Of a stretch of DNA of 64,000 nucleotides, positions 44,758-55,226 are shown one piece after another (the first letter of the stretch is position 1; each line of letters begins with the position of its first letter). The stretch comes from Linnemannia elongata (lineage: Eukaryota; Mortierellomycota; Mortierellomycetes; Mortierellales; Mortierellaceae), in the NCBI GenBank assembly GCA_036320915.1, contig JAXBDG010000008.1, positions 1,798,001 through 1,862,000 of the forward strand. The letters run 5' to 3'. The notes below the pieces were generated by a model. That model saw only the letters and a program-made list of their open reading frames with translations, did no database searches and was not told the origin of the DNA. Both the position numbers and the translations under genes were made by a program.

Positions 44758-47700
44758 CTAGGATGCGGCTTTTGAGATGCTAGAGAGGGCCACAGTGGAC
44801 GCGTTCTGGCGAGAAATGGACCTGAAATCTGACACGATCCATCGAGTGAGCTGCCTGAAAAAGTACACTTTTCCTGGCACTTCTGTGTACCCATCCCAGG
44901 CTGGATGAGGACCCAGTCCGTTAACGGGGGAAGACCCAACTGAAGAGTGTGTTGACAGACCACTAGCACCATTACCATAACCGCCACCATTTCGGCCGCC
45001 TCCCAATCCTGCAGTACCGTTCTGACGCATGGCCAAGAAACTATCAAGCGTGTTTGGGACCAAGGTCAAATCCTGGTAGTGGTCCTTGATAATCGTCGAC
45101 ACCAGATCAGGACCCAGACTGCGTGTAGGGTTGGCATCGCGCCAGGCCAGGAGGTGTGAAAAGAAGAACGTGTAGACCTGGTTGATGTTCGACAGGCTCA
45201 AGATAATCACGCGTTGTTGGTGATGATGGTGACTATTATTAGGTGAAGCCGATCGGAGGTGTGGGTTTGGGTGGTAGGGGGATGGTGGAGGGGAGCCCAG
45301 GACTGAGACCGATCCTGGAGGTGGTGGGGAGCCGACGACTGACTCTGGAGGACTGGATACTGGGGATGATGCGAGGTTTAGACGATTGCGGGATGTGAGG
45401 TCGTGGTGGGGCAGAGGAGCTGGCAATGGCGGTTGCACTGAGATCGAGACTAATAAAAAGGGTGCGGTTGGAGATTAACAGGGTGAAAAAACACGCCACC
45501 AAAATCAAATATGAATTTTAAGTTCACTTGGCATTTGCTTGACTTACATTCTTTGGCAAGGTCGGAGAAGGGATCGATGCCCGAGCGCACAATCTCATAA
45601 TACAAAGCATAAAGACTTGCTGGATCCGGCATAATCATGTCTCCGAATGTCACAAAGTAGTTCACCAAATCGATCGTCTATCCCATAAAATTGAGAAACA
45701 GCGTTTAGATCAAATGCTCAAAGACATAAAATTGACATCGTGGCCACTGCAAACCTTAGCAAGTCGTTACCTCCGCAACCAGATCGCGAGCCTCGGGCTG
45801 GCTCTGGAAGGCTTTGGCATTTGCCTGCAGGAACTTAACGAGCCCTTGAAGCGTGTTCCACATCTCGACCCAATGATATGCTGTTTGAAAAATGGTAAAG
45901 TCTGTCAAGTTAGTGTCATTCTGCTGCTGGTACTGTAAAAGTCCCCTCCAGAACCAAACATCTTAGGTTGCCCGACTTACGAAGCCGAACTCGGAGGGCC
46001 TTGAAGCGAGCTGCCATATTGAAGATAATAGCGACAGCGATGCTAAGTCAAACAAAGGAAGGGAAGTGTCAAAAGTTAACATCTGTAGTCATTGAAACTA
46101 CGTACAACTGGCCATTTTGAAGCAAACATCCTGGTGACTTACCGGAAGCAGTCGATCTGCATTTTCTTCTTCATATTATGCTTCAAGAATCCAAGAATAA
46201 CATCGAGAAGTGCTGCAGCCATGGGAACCGGTCCCTTGAACTTTGGAAGTACAGGCTGTCTTTGGCGGCAAAGACGGACCACGTCCGTCGAAGAAGGAGC
46301 ATTGGCTCCAAACGTCGTGGCAGCAGCATTGGCAGCGGTCGCAAAGGTAGGGTCCTGCGACTGAGGAATGTTGCAAAGGTGTGGGTATGACGCTGAATCT
46401 TCGACCAAGATCAACAGGATGATCAGACAGAGATGGGTATATGGCGAACTTCGGTGTGTCCGGTTGTGCTGAAGAAGATATGATGAGAAGGACAAGAAGG
46501 CACCCAGTCCCGTCTCGCTAACCTCCAGATTGGGTTGCTGTCCAGTGGTGTCGACTTGGCCAGCGCCTGGTGTTGATGATGTTGAGTAGTTGAGAAAAAC
46601 CCTGAGAAAACGCTTGTTCGTGTAGATAAGATCGTAGAAGACGAGAAGCACTGTAACTCTTCCGTCCGGCCTAGAAAAAAAGAATGTGCATGTCAGTCAA
46701 TATGGTTAAGCATAGCTGTGGCTAATGAAACTGAAAAAAACCGTTCCTGATGACAAGAGAAACGACCAAGGTAAACCTACAGTCTTGCAAATTCCTCATC
46801 CGTGACCGAGATGTCCTGCGATTTGGGGTTCCATAGCATTCCTGTGACATATGAGAACGCACTCGTCAACTTGGAGACCGTTGACTGTTCATCGTCATCC
46901 ATAACCTCCGTGTATGACCTATGCTCAAAAGATTTTAGTTCCTATTAGCACCTGCAAAATCAATATCCTTTGCCGCGGTTTTTGAAGCATAGCAACATTA
47001 ACGCAAAATTACTTTCTCATCTTGTCACATGTGTGTGTGATAACCATTGCCATCTTCAGGAGGATAACGTCGTCGTTCAGGGCAGCCAAACTTGCAAGGT
47101 AGCGATTCTGAGTCTCGTACTTGTTGTAGTTCGCCAGCAAACCCAACAATGACATTGCCTCAAACGCCAGCTCGATAGAATTCACTTTGACAAAGAACTA
47201 TTTGCCAAGGAAGAAAAAGGTACCTGGTTTAGTTGTATGGCCATTGATCCTTTTGGTTACAAAGCAGCAAAGGTGTCCTGGCTGTAGCATACCTTGATCA
47301 GAGAGGGAAAGATATCCTTTTGCATAAAATATTCGTTCAAGCTGTTCTTGTTCACATTGTCATTTCCACATGCCAGTGCAATTGCAAGTCTTAGCGCCAC
47401 GACTTGCATCTGCACTGTCGTTTCAGAAGAGGAGAGAAATAGGCTTTGTTAGAACGAATGATTTACATTTGAACAGAGGTACAATTCAACGCCGAAACGA
47501 AGATACCCATTTGTTGACGTACATGATTCCTCGCTGTCCAGAATGGTGCAGAGCTCTTGTAAGAGTGTTCTGAATACAAGATCCGCATGCGAAAGACCCG
47601 TCTAACAGTTGAAAAGAAAGTAGAGCGTGAGAACATTGAGTACAGGTTGTTTGCATGCAGATAATTGTGAGAAAGCGCCAAGGCAAGCAGCTCAACATAG

Positions 47701-48482
47701 CTTACCAGAAGGTGAATAACATCGAAGCTCCAGTTGTGGAACTTTTTACGAAAGATTTCTCCGAGCACAACGGTCAAGGTCTAGATAACGGTCCAGGAGC
47801 AGGAGCAAAAAGAGGAGATCCCGAGAGTCAGGCTCAATTTCAATTTAAAGGCTAGATCAGGGTAATCAAACGTTATGAATATAACCACTAAAGGCCCAGT
47901 TCTGACATACCTGCATAGCATGAAGACGACGCTGGGGCATGGGATCCCGCATGGTCTGTACAGCGTGTAGGAAGATGCTGTTGATCCCATCCTTGATGGC
48001 TAACAACTGGTCCTCAGACAGTTGGCGCAGACTCGATGCGAGGTACTCTTCGTTCACCTATTGTATATTTCCAAAAGGCGTGTTTAATTTTTGGACGATC
48101 TGGCCTTTTCGTTGTTTCTAAACCACTCTTGTTCCTCGGACGCATTTTTCTTCTGTACCTTGATCAAGAACAATTCATCCCAAAATGCCTCAGGATCCTT
48201 CCCTTGTGCCGGGTCTTGACCCTATTCATTCCCCAGACAAGGAACAAGTACGAAAAGAAAGCATAGAAAATAAATTAGTGGCGACTTTTCTTCAGGACAT
48301 TCGAGAGCTGGCAAAAGGAACGGTCGCAGTGATGGCATAGACAACAGATTGAATGTCGACGTTACAGTCAGGAACATGTCGTAGATTTCAACAAACTTCT
48401 CCTTGAGCTTCATTTTCTGCCCTTGTTGTCGGCGAAGTAGGTACTCGGCACCCGAAGTTGGGCCAACCTTCATTTCCTGCAT
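44758..48482 (-). CDS. ARMH3: ARMH3 (C10orf76) homologue, armadillo-like helical protein
   Basis: A long multi-exon minus-strand gene. The N-terminal part reads LKEKFVEIYDMFL, then AFWDELFLIKVNEEYLASSLRQLSEDQLLAIKDGINSIFLHAVQ. Next come KFHNWSFDVIHLL, a region with VTVLLVFYDLIYTNKRFLRVFL, a Pro/Ala-rich loop, and PVPMAAALLDVILGFLKHNMKKKMQ. Then follow HWVEMWNTLQGLVKFLQAN and LVNYFVTFGDMIMPDPASLYALYYEIVR. The last exon has INQVYTFFFSHLLAW and ends ISRQNASTVALSSISKAAS. The segments and their order match animal ARMH3, which binds GBF1 and PI4KB at the Golgi. Baker's yeast lacks it. Exact exon borders are not resolved. An additional Pro/Ser-rich insert (about 45230-45430) separates two conserved blocks and may be partly intron. 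Confidence 0.82.
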
Positions 48483-49060
48483 GTTTTGACGTTGACTTTT
48501 TGTTTTTTTTTCTTCGTCAGTGGAGAGATTGAATGTCGAAAAAAAGGAGAGTTTCTCCTATGGCTGTTGTGGTCGTGAGAGTGGGTGTGATGGATGGTGA
48601 GGAAAAGGGGATGAGAAGTGAATGAATTCCACAGGACTTGAGGAGAGGGAAAGTGGGAGTGAGAGCAAGGTGAAAGAAGATGAGGCAAAGTAAAGTGGGG
48701 GAAGAAGAAAAAAGAAAGGTAGAGAGCACAAGAAAAAGAAAAGTAAGCCAGCGCCCAAACGATAACCTTCGATGCCCTGTGCAACTGAACCTCACACTAT
48801 TTTTATCAACGACCGACCCACGCGTCTCACTACCACATGTATTGCGCCACCGACTCCTTGCAGCTAAACTTTTTACCACTGTTTTCTGCTATTCTCGCTA
48901 CAACGGTGTATCAAAAGGAGAGCCCACTGCACCCATTGATGATAAGGACACCAAAAACAAAAAGACCAAAGGCATCCAGGTTTTATCAGGAACTGAGGAA
49001 GGTGCAGTTTCTCGAGAGAGCAAAATGAAACAGCCTTCCCATGAGGAGGCAAAATGGAAG
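48483..49060. other. Intergenic region ARMH3-tRNA-Lys
   Basis: It should hold the ARMH3 promoter; the minus strand is pyrimidine-rich near 48550-48740. No other gene is evident. Confidence 0.6.
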
Positions 49061-49133
49061 CGCCCAACGTGGGGGTCGAACCCACAGCCTTCAGATTAAG
49101 AGTCTGACGCTCTACCGATTGAGCTAGCCGGGC
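49061..49133 (-). tRNA. tRNA-Lys(CUU)
   Basis: The reverse complement gives the same 73-nt mature sequence as the copies at 16802 and 55227, with anticodon CTT and no intron. The 3' flank carries a TTTT terminator on the minus strand. It is divergent from the tRNA-Lys at 55227. Without the inserted retrotransposon the spacer between the two would be about 104 bp. Confidence 0.97.
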
Positions 49134-49225
49134 TTTTATATCGGGTAATTTTCTGTGACATTGATATACACTAAGCATTAAGATTCTATGCAGCATCACG
49201 TGAATATAGATGTCTCAAAAAATTA

Positions 49226-49229
49226 CCCG
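49226..49229. repeat. Left target-site duplication of the Ty3-type element
   Basis: CCCG directly before the LTR TG; the right copy is at 55215-55218. It becomes 5 bp (ACCCG) if the final A of the right LTR is counted as host DNA. The empty site deduced by removing the element (ATTACCCGATATAAAAG) matches the upstream flank of the divergent tRNA-Lys, which supports this reading. Confidence 0.85.
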
Positions 49230-49634
49230 TGAAAGAATAGGGGCCTAGGAGTACTGGGGGTGCTCCTTGGGGGTGATCCTCTATTGCTACGTATCAGCGG
49301 GGCTGAGTTGTTCCAAGGTGAAAAGGGGGGGGTTTAATAAGTAATGAGTATATACGGTATGCTAGTAAACTAAGAGTAAGGATAGGTCTTGTACCTGAGT
49401 TGTTCCAAGGTGAAAAGGAAGGAACCACTCAGGTCAAGGGAAAGAGGCTAACTTAAGGTAGTGCTATTAAGGGCAGTATATCAAGGGCGCCGAGGGGGGT
49501 TCGAGGGAACTATAATAGGTATGCCTACTCGCTTGCCTGCCGGAGCAGGCAACGAGGGGGCAATCGGCATTCGGGTGCCGATCATGACATCTTGAGAGAT
49601 GGGCTTAGAGCTTAAATTGCCCCTGTTTAGGACA
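49230..49634 (-). repeat. 3' LTR (405 bp)
   Basis: On the minus strand it begins TGTCC and ends TTTCA, the usual TG...CA ends. It carries a direct repeat of 24 bp (49304-49327 and 49397-49420; core gagttgttccaaggtgaaaa) and two perfect hairpins (49533-49552 and 49563-49582). The last 51 codons and stop of gag-pol lie inside it. Confidence 0.95.
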
Positions 49635-52600
49635 GACTCCCCACGTTGAATCCAAGCCGCCCCTGCGGCTGTCAGCTTTGGATTAGCACGGGCAGGGTGT
49701 CGAGCAGGGCGAGATGGGGGAGTTGAGTGCGCGTGGCTGGCCATGGGAGACGTGACCTGTTGATTTTTCTCTTGGGTATCGAAGTTCTCAACAGGTTCAG
49801 ACTGTGGTCCTTCCTCATCTTCTCTCCTAACTTCCTCCATTGGCACCGTCAGCTCATCCCTGTCGTTCCTGGTCCTGAACCACGCTCTCTTTGGCTCCTC
49901 ATCTCCTTCCAACACTACCAACTTCAATCGGTCCTTGTGTACCAGATCGACCTTCACTCTCTCATCCGGCCAGACCAACTTGTAAGCGCCAAAGGGTGTG
50001 ACCATATCGACTCTCAGGGGACCGTACCAAGGGTATTCGAACTTCTGCTTGGATATGTTCTTGACTAACACCCAATCTCCAACCTCGTAGACCTTTCTTG
50101 GCGATTCCGGGTCGATGTCGTTTCGTAGGTTGTACTTCTCGACCATGTCCCGGGCCGCATCCTCCTGGCGTTGCTCCACAGTTAACCGTTCCTGCCGAAG
50201 CGCCTCCAGCGTCGCTTCTCTTGCTGCTTGAACCTCGGAGAACACGGAGTCGTCGAAGATGTAGGGGCGTGTGGCGTCTCCGGGGATTGCTGGCTCGACT
50301 CCGTAAAGCAAGTAGAAGGGCGATTTCTTGGTGACCGAGTGAACGCGGGTCCTGCAGGCGAATACAGCTTGATCCAGAAAGAGGTCCCATTTGTGTCGCA
50401 TTTTGTTACCAACGTACTTGGTCAGTGCCCGTCCTAGGATTCCGTTGGTCCTCTCCGTCTTGCCGTTGGTTCGAGGGTGATATGCCGAGGTAAGCCGGTG
50501 TTTGGTCTTTAGCTTGTTGAGGTACACACGCAGGACTTCGGACATAAACTGGCTTCCTCGGTCTGATATTAATTCTGCTGGCACCCCGTGGTTCATCACG
50601 ATCTCTTCATAGATAAAGTCGGCAACGGTCTCTGCAGTGGCGTCGGGAGTGGCTTTGGCAATGGTCCAACTGGTGGCGTAGTCGACGGCTACTAGGATCC
50701 ACTGATTTCCACGCTGGGTCTTGGGGCATTTTCCAACAAAGTCGATACCCCAGCGTTGAAAAGGCTTGACAATAGAGAGAGTGTGCAGGGGCTCGGTCAC
50801 GGAGGCACCACCTTGAGTCAACTGGCACTCCCTGCAGGACCGACAGGCGGATAGGATATCTTTCCTCATGGAAGGCCACCAGAATCTCGGCTGGATCCTG
50901 TCAAAGAGACCTTGTCCTCCTGGATGTCCGAGACTGGCATGCATCTTGGACATATAGTCAGCGCGGCTTGTATAAGGAAGGTACTCAACGCGGGCTCCAT
51001 CCATCAGGCGGTACACCTTTCCATCCTCCACCTCGAATAGATCCTGCTCATTCTGTAGGGTTGCCAACAGTCCTTTATATCGAGGGTTGGAGAGGGTTCC
51101 CGTGGTCTTGAACTCAATCATCTTGAGGGGCCAGTCGAGGTCGTCTAGGGTCTCGTCGAATGTTGCGTCCTCCATGGCCAGCAATAACTCCTCCTCCAGT
51201 GTGGATCCTTCGGGGACTGTATCGCTGCAATCGTCTGACAGGAGCATCAATAGTGGGTCCCTGTCAGCCATGTCGCCGTTGGCTATCTCCATAAAGCTAC
51301 AGGTGATTTCGTCCGCGTTGCCGTTGGGTCGTGAGAGGGCGTCCGCCACCGGATTGTCGCGTCCTGGTCGGTATGTAATGAGATGGTCCGTTTGTTCCAT
51401 ATAACTGCACCACTTTGCCATGCGACGGCTCATCTCCTTCTGACGCTTCAGGAATACTAGGCTGTGGTTGTCGGTTAGGATGTTGGCGGTTCGTCCTTGG
51501 ATGTAAGTTCTCCACTCCTCACATGCCACTACGATTGCGTACATTTCCCGTTCATGTGTTGGCCATGCCTGCTGACTCGAATCCAGTTTCCTGGACATGT
51601 ACGCAACAGGGTGTAACTCCCTCCTGCCATTAGAGCCGAAGTCCTGACTCAGGACTGCACCGATACCGATTAGGGAGGCGTCCGTCTCAATGAAGAAATC
51701 GCGGGTAAAGTCGGCTATGCGCAAGACCGGGGCGTTGAGAAGGGCTTCCTTGAGGTCATCGAACGCGGCTTGTTCGACTGCGGTCCAGGGAGTTGGAAGC
51801 GGACGTGTCTTTGTAGTGTCGTTGGTTCCGGAAGACTTTGTAAGCTCGGTAAGGGGGGCAGCGCGCGAGGAGAAATTTTTGATGAACTTGCGGTAATAGC
51901 CAGTGATGCCTAAAAACCGTCTGACTTCTTGAACGTTGGTAGGAGGCGCTATCGATTGTACTCCTTGCGTCTTGGCCGGGTCCACCTTGATCCCATCAGC
52001 ACATATGACGTGACCCAGGAAGACAAGCTCGGGTTGGCCGAATTGACATTTCGACATTTTGGCTTTGAGTTTAAATCTGGCTAACCGTTTCAGGACCCAT
52101 CGAAGGTGTTGACGGTGTTCTTGTACTGTTCGACTGAAAACGAGGATATCGTCCATGAAGACCAGGCAAAAGTTGTCGATGCCGCCTTGGAGGACTTCGT
52201 TCATCATGCCTTGGAAGGTTGCCGGTGCGTTGGTAAGCCCAAAAGGCATGACGAGGTACTCATAGTGTCCGTACCGCGTGCCAAATGCCGTTTTCTCAAC
52301 ATCCTCTGGCTTCATCCTGATCTGGTTGAATCCTGACTGCAGGTCGAGTTTGGAGAAAATTTTGGCGCCGGACAGACGGTCGAAGAACTCATCGATTAAC
52401 GGTAACGGGTATTTGTTCTTGATCGTCACCGAGTTTAGCGCTCGGTAATCCACACAAAGGCGTAGACTTCCATCGCTCTTGCGGACGAACAGGACAGGGG
52501 AAGACCAAGGGGAGATACTGGGGCGGATAAAACCCTTTTTTTCCATTTCGGCCAATTCTTCCCGGAGGGCATCCAGTTCTTGTGGGGACATCCTGCGCAC

Positions 52601-54766
52601 CGGGAGGGCTGTGGGTAATGCTGATCCTGTTTCGATCCGGTGGTCGACGTGGCGATGCGGTGGTAGTTCTTTCAGCTCTGAGAATACAGGTTCCTGGAAC
52701 TCCCGAATAATGTCGCGATAGTCCTCGGGAATTGACTTGTCGTCCGGGCCTTTATCTACCACCATCGCATTCAACTCGGCCTTGCCTCCAACCTCGATCG
52801 GGAAACAGACACCATACTCATGCCCGCTCTGGTTAAGGATACGTTTGAAGTGCTTGTGTCCAACTAAGCGCACATCCACCTTCTCCTCAGGCTTCTCCCC
52901 GGGCTCCTCCTCAGGCTTGTCCTCAACGTTTTCCTTGCTCGGTTGCGGTGGGGTCATTTCCACATTGTTGGCCGCTATTGCTTGGTCGCGTAGGCTTTGG
53001 GCTTGCTGTATTGTCCATCTTCCCTTCCAACGGTACACACCTGTTTCCCAGTTGACGCTAGGATTCCAGTGCCTTAGCCATGTCTGCCCCAGGATCAGGT
53101 CGTAACGCAAGTTGTCAACGATTATCCCGGTAACAGATGCATCCTCGGTATCCATTCGCAGGCTTAGCGAGGCGACATCTTTGGCTATGGACACCTGTCC
53201 ACGAGCGAGGAGGATCTTTACGGGAGCACTCAGGGGTATCCGTCGGTATTGCAGCTTCCCTAGCTTGGAAAGCAGCTCGCTGCTCACAAAGTTGGCAGAT
53301 GCACCAGAGTCGATCAGAACGCGTAGACTCCGGTCGCCAATATAGCCACGAACTTCATGAACTGGACGGTTGAGGCTGTTTACGACTTCGGGATTGTTGT
53401 CCTCATCCTTAAGGTGGTACGATTGCAGCAGGTAGGAGTAAGAAGTGGTCGACTTTTTATTCAAGGGACAGTACTGGTATACGTGGCCGGGCTTCCTACA
53501 TATGCGACAGCCTCCCTTGACGGCGGGCTTGGTACAGTCTCGCTTGATGTGACCTTTCTCGAGACAGTTGTGGCAGGTGTAGTCCTCAAAGTGCTTCCGA
53601 GTTTCCAGCGCGGCAATCTCCAGTTCTTCGGCGGTAATGTTGTCAATCTCCATGGCATTATCGTCCTTGGGGGCGGCCTGCTCCGAGGTAGACGAGTGGT
53701 ACGTGCCAAACGTCCTGTTTCCATGGTTTCCGCCGCGGTGAGGTCTCCTTCCGTTACGGTTGCCGTCTTGGTACTCGAAAGTCTGAATGGAGGCCTCCTT
53801 GGCCACAACCTTGTGAAGGAAGGCGTCGAGACGGTCGTCTTCGCTATGAAGATCGCTGATGCGGCCCTGGAGCCAAGAGGGCAGCTTACGCGCAAAGTCT
53901 AGCTTCTTGTCCTTGTCTGAGCGGTCGGGGATGCGGTTGGCTAGGGCGAGGTATCGGGCCGCAAAGGAGGCCAGAGCTTCGTTGGGACCGCGTCTCAAAG
54001 CCTCGATTTCAGCCCGAAGGTTGGTTGTCAAGTGGGTGACCCTCCAACGGGCTCGGAACGCAGCCTTGAACGGGGCCCATTCGATGGCCTGTGATGGGGA
54101 GAGCGGCTCCAGGTACTGCTCGGCCCATTGACGCGCACCTGACTTAAGCAGGCCAACGAATGACGAAACCTTCTTGTTTTCAGGACAGCTCTTGTTGATG
54201 AAGTGCAGTTCAATGTCCGACAGATACTCATCCAGGTCCAAGGTAAGCTGATTGCCGGTGAAGGACTCGATCCTGGATGGGAACTCGGGCGCGGGGCGGT
54301 TGGGATCCTCGAAGCGATCATAGGGATGGTGGCCGGATGGATTTATGGTGGAGCGGGAAAACACGTCGGCTGCAGAGCGAGTTGGATGGTTGGATGGTTG
54401 TGGATGGATGGATGCAGGGGCGATTGGAGCGGAGTTTGTGGATTTCTGAACGGCGGCCATCGTTAGCTGGAGTTGTTGTTGTAGCTGTTTGACCAGATCG
54501 ATTAAAACCGTGTTCTGTTGCTCCTGAAGCTCTAATCGTTTCTCATATTGCTGGAACACACTCGGGGGGATGGGATTCTGCTGCTGCAGCAGTTGTTCTT
54601 GCTGTTGTTGCTGTTGTTGCTGTTGTTGCTGATGCTGTTGTTGAAGATACGCTTCCTGCTGCTGCAGCTGAGCCAGATGCTCATCGGGTCCGCCGCTGTG
54701 GGCCATGAAAAATTCTTGTTCGTCGTCTTCGTCGGATGTGCCGTCTGCTAATCCGAACCGTACCAT
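49481..54766 (-). CDS. Gag-Pol polyprotein of Ty3-type retrotransposon (single frame)
   Basis: 1761 residues without stop or frameshift. A Gln-rich N-terminus is followed by the Gag domain (about residues 150-370), then two CCHC knuckles near 395-435 (CHNCLEKGHIKRDC and CRICRKPGHVYQYC). An aspartic protease follows (LIDSGASANFV, near 490). The RT has LDLQSGFNQIRM and the FMDDIL active site near 870. RNase H has FFIETDAS near 1025. Integrase has an HHCC zinc region (CRSCRECQ) and a DDE core (WGIDFVG near 1340, ISDRGSQF, HPRTNGKTERTNG). A GPY/F-like module follows (YPWYGPLRVDMVTPFGAYKL, near 1585). No chromodomain is visible. Gag and Pol are fused without a programmed shift. The end of the protein lies inside the 3' LTR. 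Confidence 0.95.
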   Translation of the reverse strand: MVRFGLADGTSDEDDEQEFFMAHSGGPDEHLAQLQQQEAYLQQQHQQQQQQQQQQQEQLLQQQNPIPPSVFQQYEKRLELQEQQNTVLIDLVKQLQQQLQLTMAAVQKSTNSAPIAPASIHPQPSNHPTRSAADVFSRSTINPSGHHPYDRFEDPNRPAPEFPSRIESFTGNQLTLDLDEYLSDIELHFINKSCPENKKVSSFVGLLKSGARQWAEQYLEPLSPSQAIEWAPFKAAFRARWRVTHLTTNLRAEIEALRRGPNEALASFAARYLALANRIPDRSDKDKKLDFARKLPSWLQGRISDLHSEDDRLDAFLHKVVAKEASIQTFEYQDGNRNGRRPHRGGNHGNRTFGTYHSSTSEQAAPKDDNAMEIDNITAEELEIAALETRKHFEDYTCHNCLEKGHIKRDCTKPAVKGGCRICRKPGHVYQYCPLNKKSTTSYSYLLQSYHLKDEDNNPEVVNSLNRPVHEVRGYIGDRSLRVLIDSGASANFVSSELLSKLGKLQYRRIPLSAPVKILLARGQVSIAKDVASLSLRMDTEDASVTGIIVDNLRYDLILGQTWLRHWNPSVNWETGVYRWKGRWTIQQAQSLRDQAIAANNVEMTPPQPSKENVEDKPEEEPGEKPEEKVDVRLVGHKHFKRILNQSGHEYGVCFPIEVGGKAELNAMVVDKGPDDKSIPEDYRDIIREFQEPVFSELKELPPHRHVDHRIETGSALPTALPVRRMSPQELDALREELAEMEKKGFIRPSISPWSSPVLFVRKSDGSLRLCVDYRALNSVTIKNKYPLPLIDEFFDRLSGAKIFSKLDLQSGFNQIRMKPEDVEKTAFGTRYGHYEYLVMPFGLTNAPATFQGMMNEVLQGGIDNFCLVFMDDILVFSRTVQEHRQHLRWVLKRLARFKLKAKMSKCQFGQPELVFLGHVICADGIKVDPAKTQGVQSIAPPTNVQEVRRFLGITGYYRKFIKNFSSRAAPLTELTKSSGTNDTTKTRPLPTPWTAVEQAAFDDLKEALLNAPVLRIADFTRDFFIETDASLIGIGAVLSQDFGSNGRRELHPVAYMSRKLDSSQQAWPTHEREMYAIVVACEEWRTYIQGRTANILTDNHSLVFLKRQKEMSRRMAKWCSYMEQTDHLITYRPGRDNPVADALSRPNGNADEITCSFMEIANGDMADRDPLLMLLSDDCSDTVPEGSTLEEELLLAMEDATFDETLDDLDWPLKMIEFKTTGTLSNPRYKGLLATLQNEQDLFEVEDGKVYRLMDGARVEYLPYTSRADYMSKMHASLGHPGGQGLFDRIQPRFWWPSMRKDILSACRSCRECQLTQGGASVTEPLHTLSIVKPFQRWGIDFVGKCPKTQRGNQWILVAVDYATSWTIAKATPDATAETVADFIYEEIVMNHGVPAELISDRGSQFMSEVLRVYLNKLKTKHRLTSAYHPRTNGKTERTNGILGRALTKYVGNKMRHKWDLFLDQAVFACRTRVHSVTKKSPFYLLYGVEPAIPGDATRPYIFDDSVFSEVQAAREATLEALRQERLTVEQRQEDAARDMVEKYNLRNDIDPESPRKVYEVGDWVLVKNISKQKFEYPWYGPLRVDMVTPFGAYKLVWPDERVKVDLVHKDRLKLVVLEGDEEPKRAWFRTRNDRDELTVPMEEVRREDEEGPQSEPVENFDTQEKNQQVTSPMASHAHSTPPSRPARHPARANPKLTAAGAAWIQRGESVLNRGNLSSKPISQDVMIGTRMPIAPSLPAPAGKRVGIPIIVPSNPPRRP

Positions 54767-54794
54767 ATACGTGTGGGCTCGTTTAAGATCGTTA

Positions 54795-54808
54795 GACCTT
54801 TGCTACCA
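54795..54808 (-). other. Primer-binding site of the LTR element (initiator tRNA-Met-like)
   Basis: One nucleotide inside the 5' LTR, the minus strand reads TGGTAGCAAAGGTC. The complement ends in CCA, as needed for a tRNA 3' end (TTTGCTACCA). It resembles eukaryotic initiator tRNA-Met acceptor stems. It does not match tRNA-Lys, whose primer site would read TGGCGCCCAACG. Confidence 0.6.
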
Positions 54809-54809
54809 T

Positions 54810-55214
54810 TGAAAGAATAGGGGCCTAGGAGTACTGGGGGTGCTCCTTGGGGGTGATCCTCTATTGCTACGTATCAGCGGGGCTGAGTTGTTCCAAGGTG
54901 AAAAGGGGGGGGTTTAATAAGTAATGAGTATATACGGTATGCTAGTAAACTAAGAGTAAGGATAGGTCTTGTACCTGAGTTGTTCCAAGGTGAAAAGGAA
55001 GGAACCACTCAGGTCAAGGGAAAGAGGCTAACTTAAGGTAGTGCTATTAAGGGCAGTATATCAAGGGCGCCGAGGGGGGTTCGAGGGAACTATAATAGGT
55101 ATGCCTACTCGCTTGCCTGCCGGAGCAGGCAACGAGGGGGCAATCGGCATTCGGGTGCCGATCATGACATCTTGAGAGATGGGCTTAGAGCTTAAATTGC
55201 CCCTGTTTAGGACA
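54810..55214 (-). repeat. 5' LTR (405 bp)
   Basis: No difference from the left LTR was found when read line by line. It should hold the promoter for the minus-strand transcript. Its outer end faces tRNA-Lys at 55227. Confidence 0.95.
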
Positions 55215-55218
55215 CCCG
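55215..55218. repeat. Right target-site duplication of the Ty3-type element
   Basis: CCCG directly after the CA end of the right LTR, matching 49226-49229. Confidence 0.85.
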
Positions 55219-55226
55219 ATATAAAA

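Larger units (their letters stand above)
49230..55214 (-). mobile_element. Complete Ty3-type LTR retrotransposon at a tRNA-Lys start site
   Basis: 5985 bp with 405-bp LTRs at both ends, a minus-strand gag-pol frame, a primer-binding site next to the right (5') LTR and a purine-rich tract (GTGGGGAG) next to the left (3') LTR. Gene order is Gag, protease, RT, RNase H, integrase, as in Metaviridae-type (Ty3/gypsy) elements. The LTRs look identical when their lines are compared at a constant 5580-bp offset. The right end lies 12 nt before the mature 5' end of tRNA-Lys. It appears complete and recently inserted. Confidence 0.95.

Noticed and set aside
49636..49650. Match of ccccacgttg next to the 3' LTR with the tRNA-Lys T arm, suggesting tRNA-Lys priming
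   Set aside because: It lies at the wrong end of the element for a primer-binding site. The true site beside the 5' LTR matches an initiator tRNA-Met-like acceptor end.
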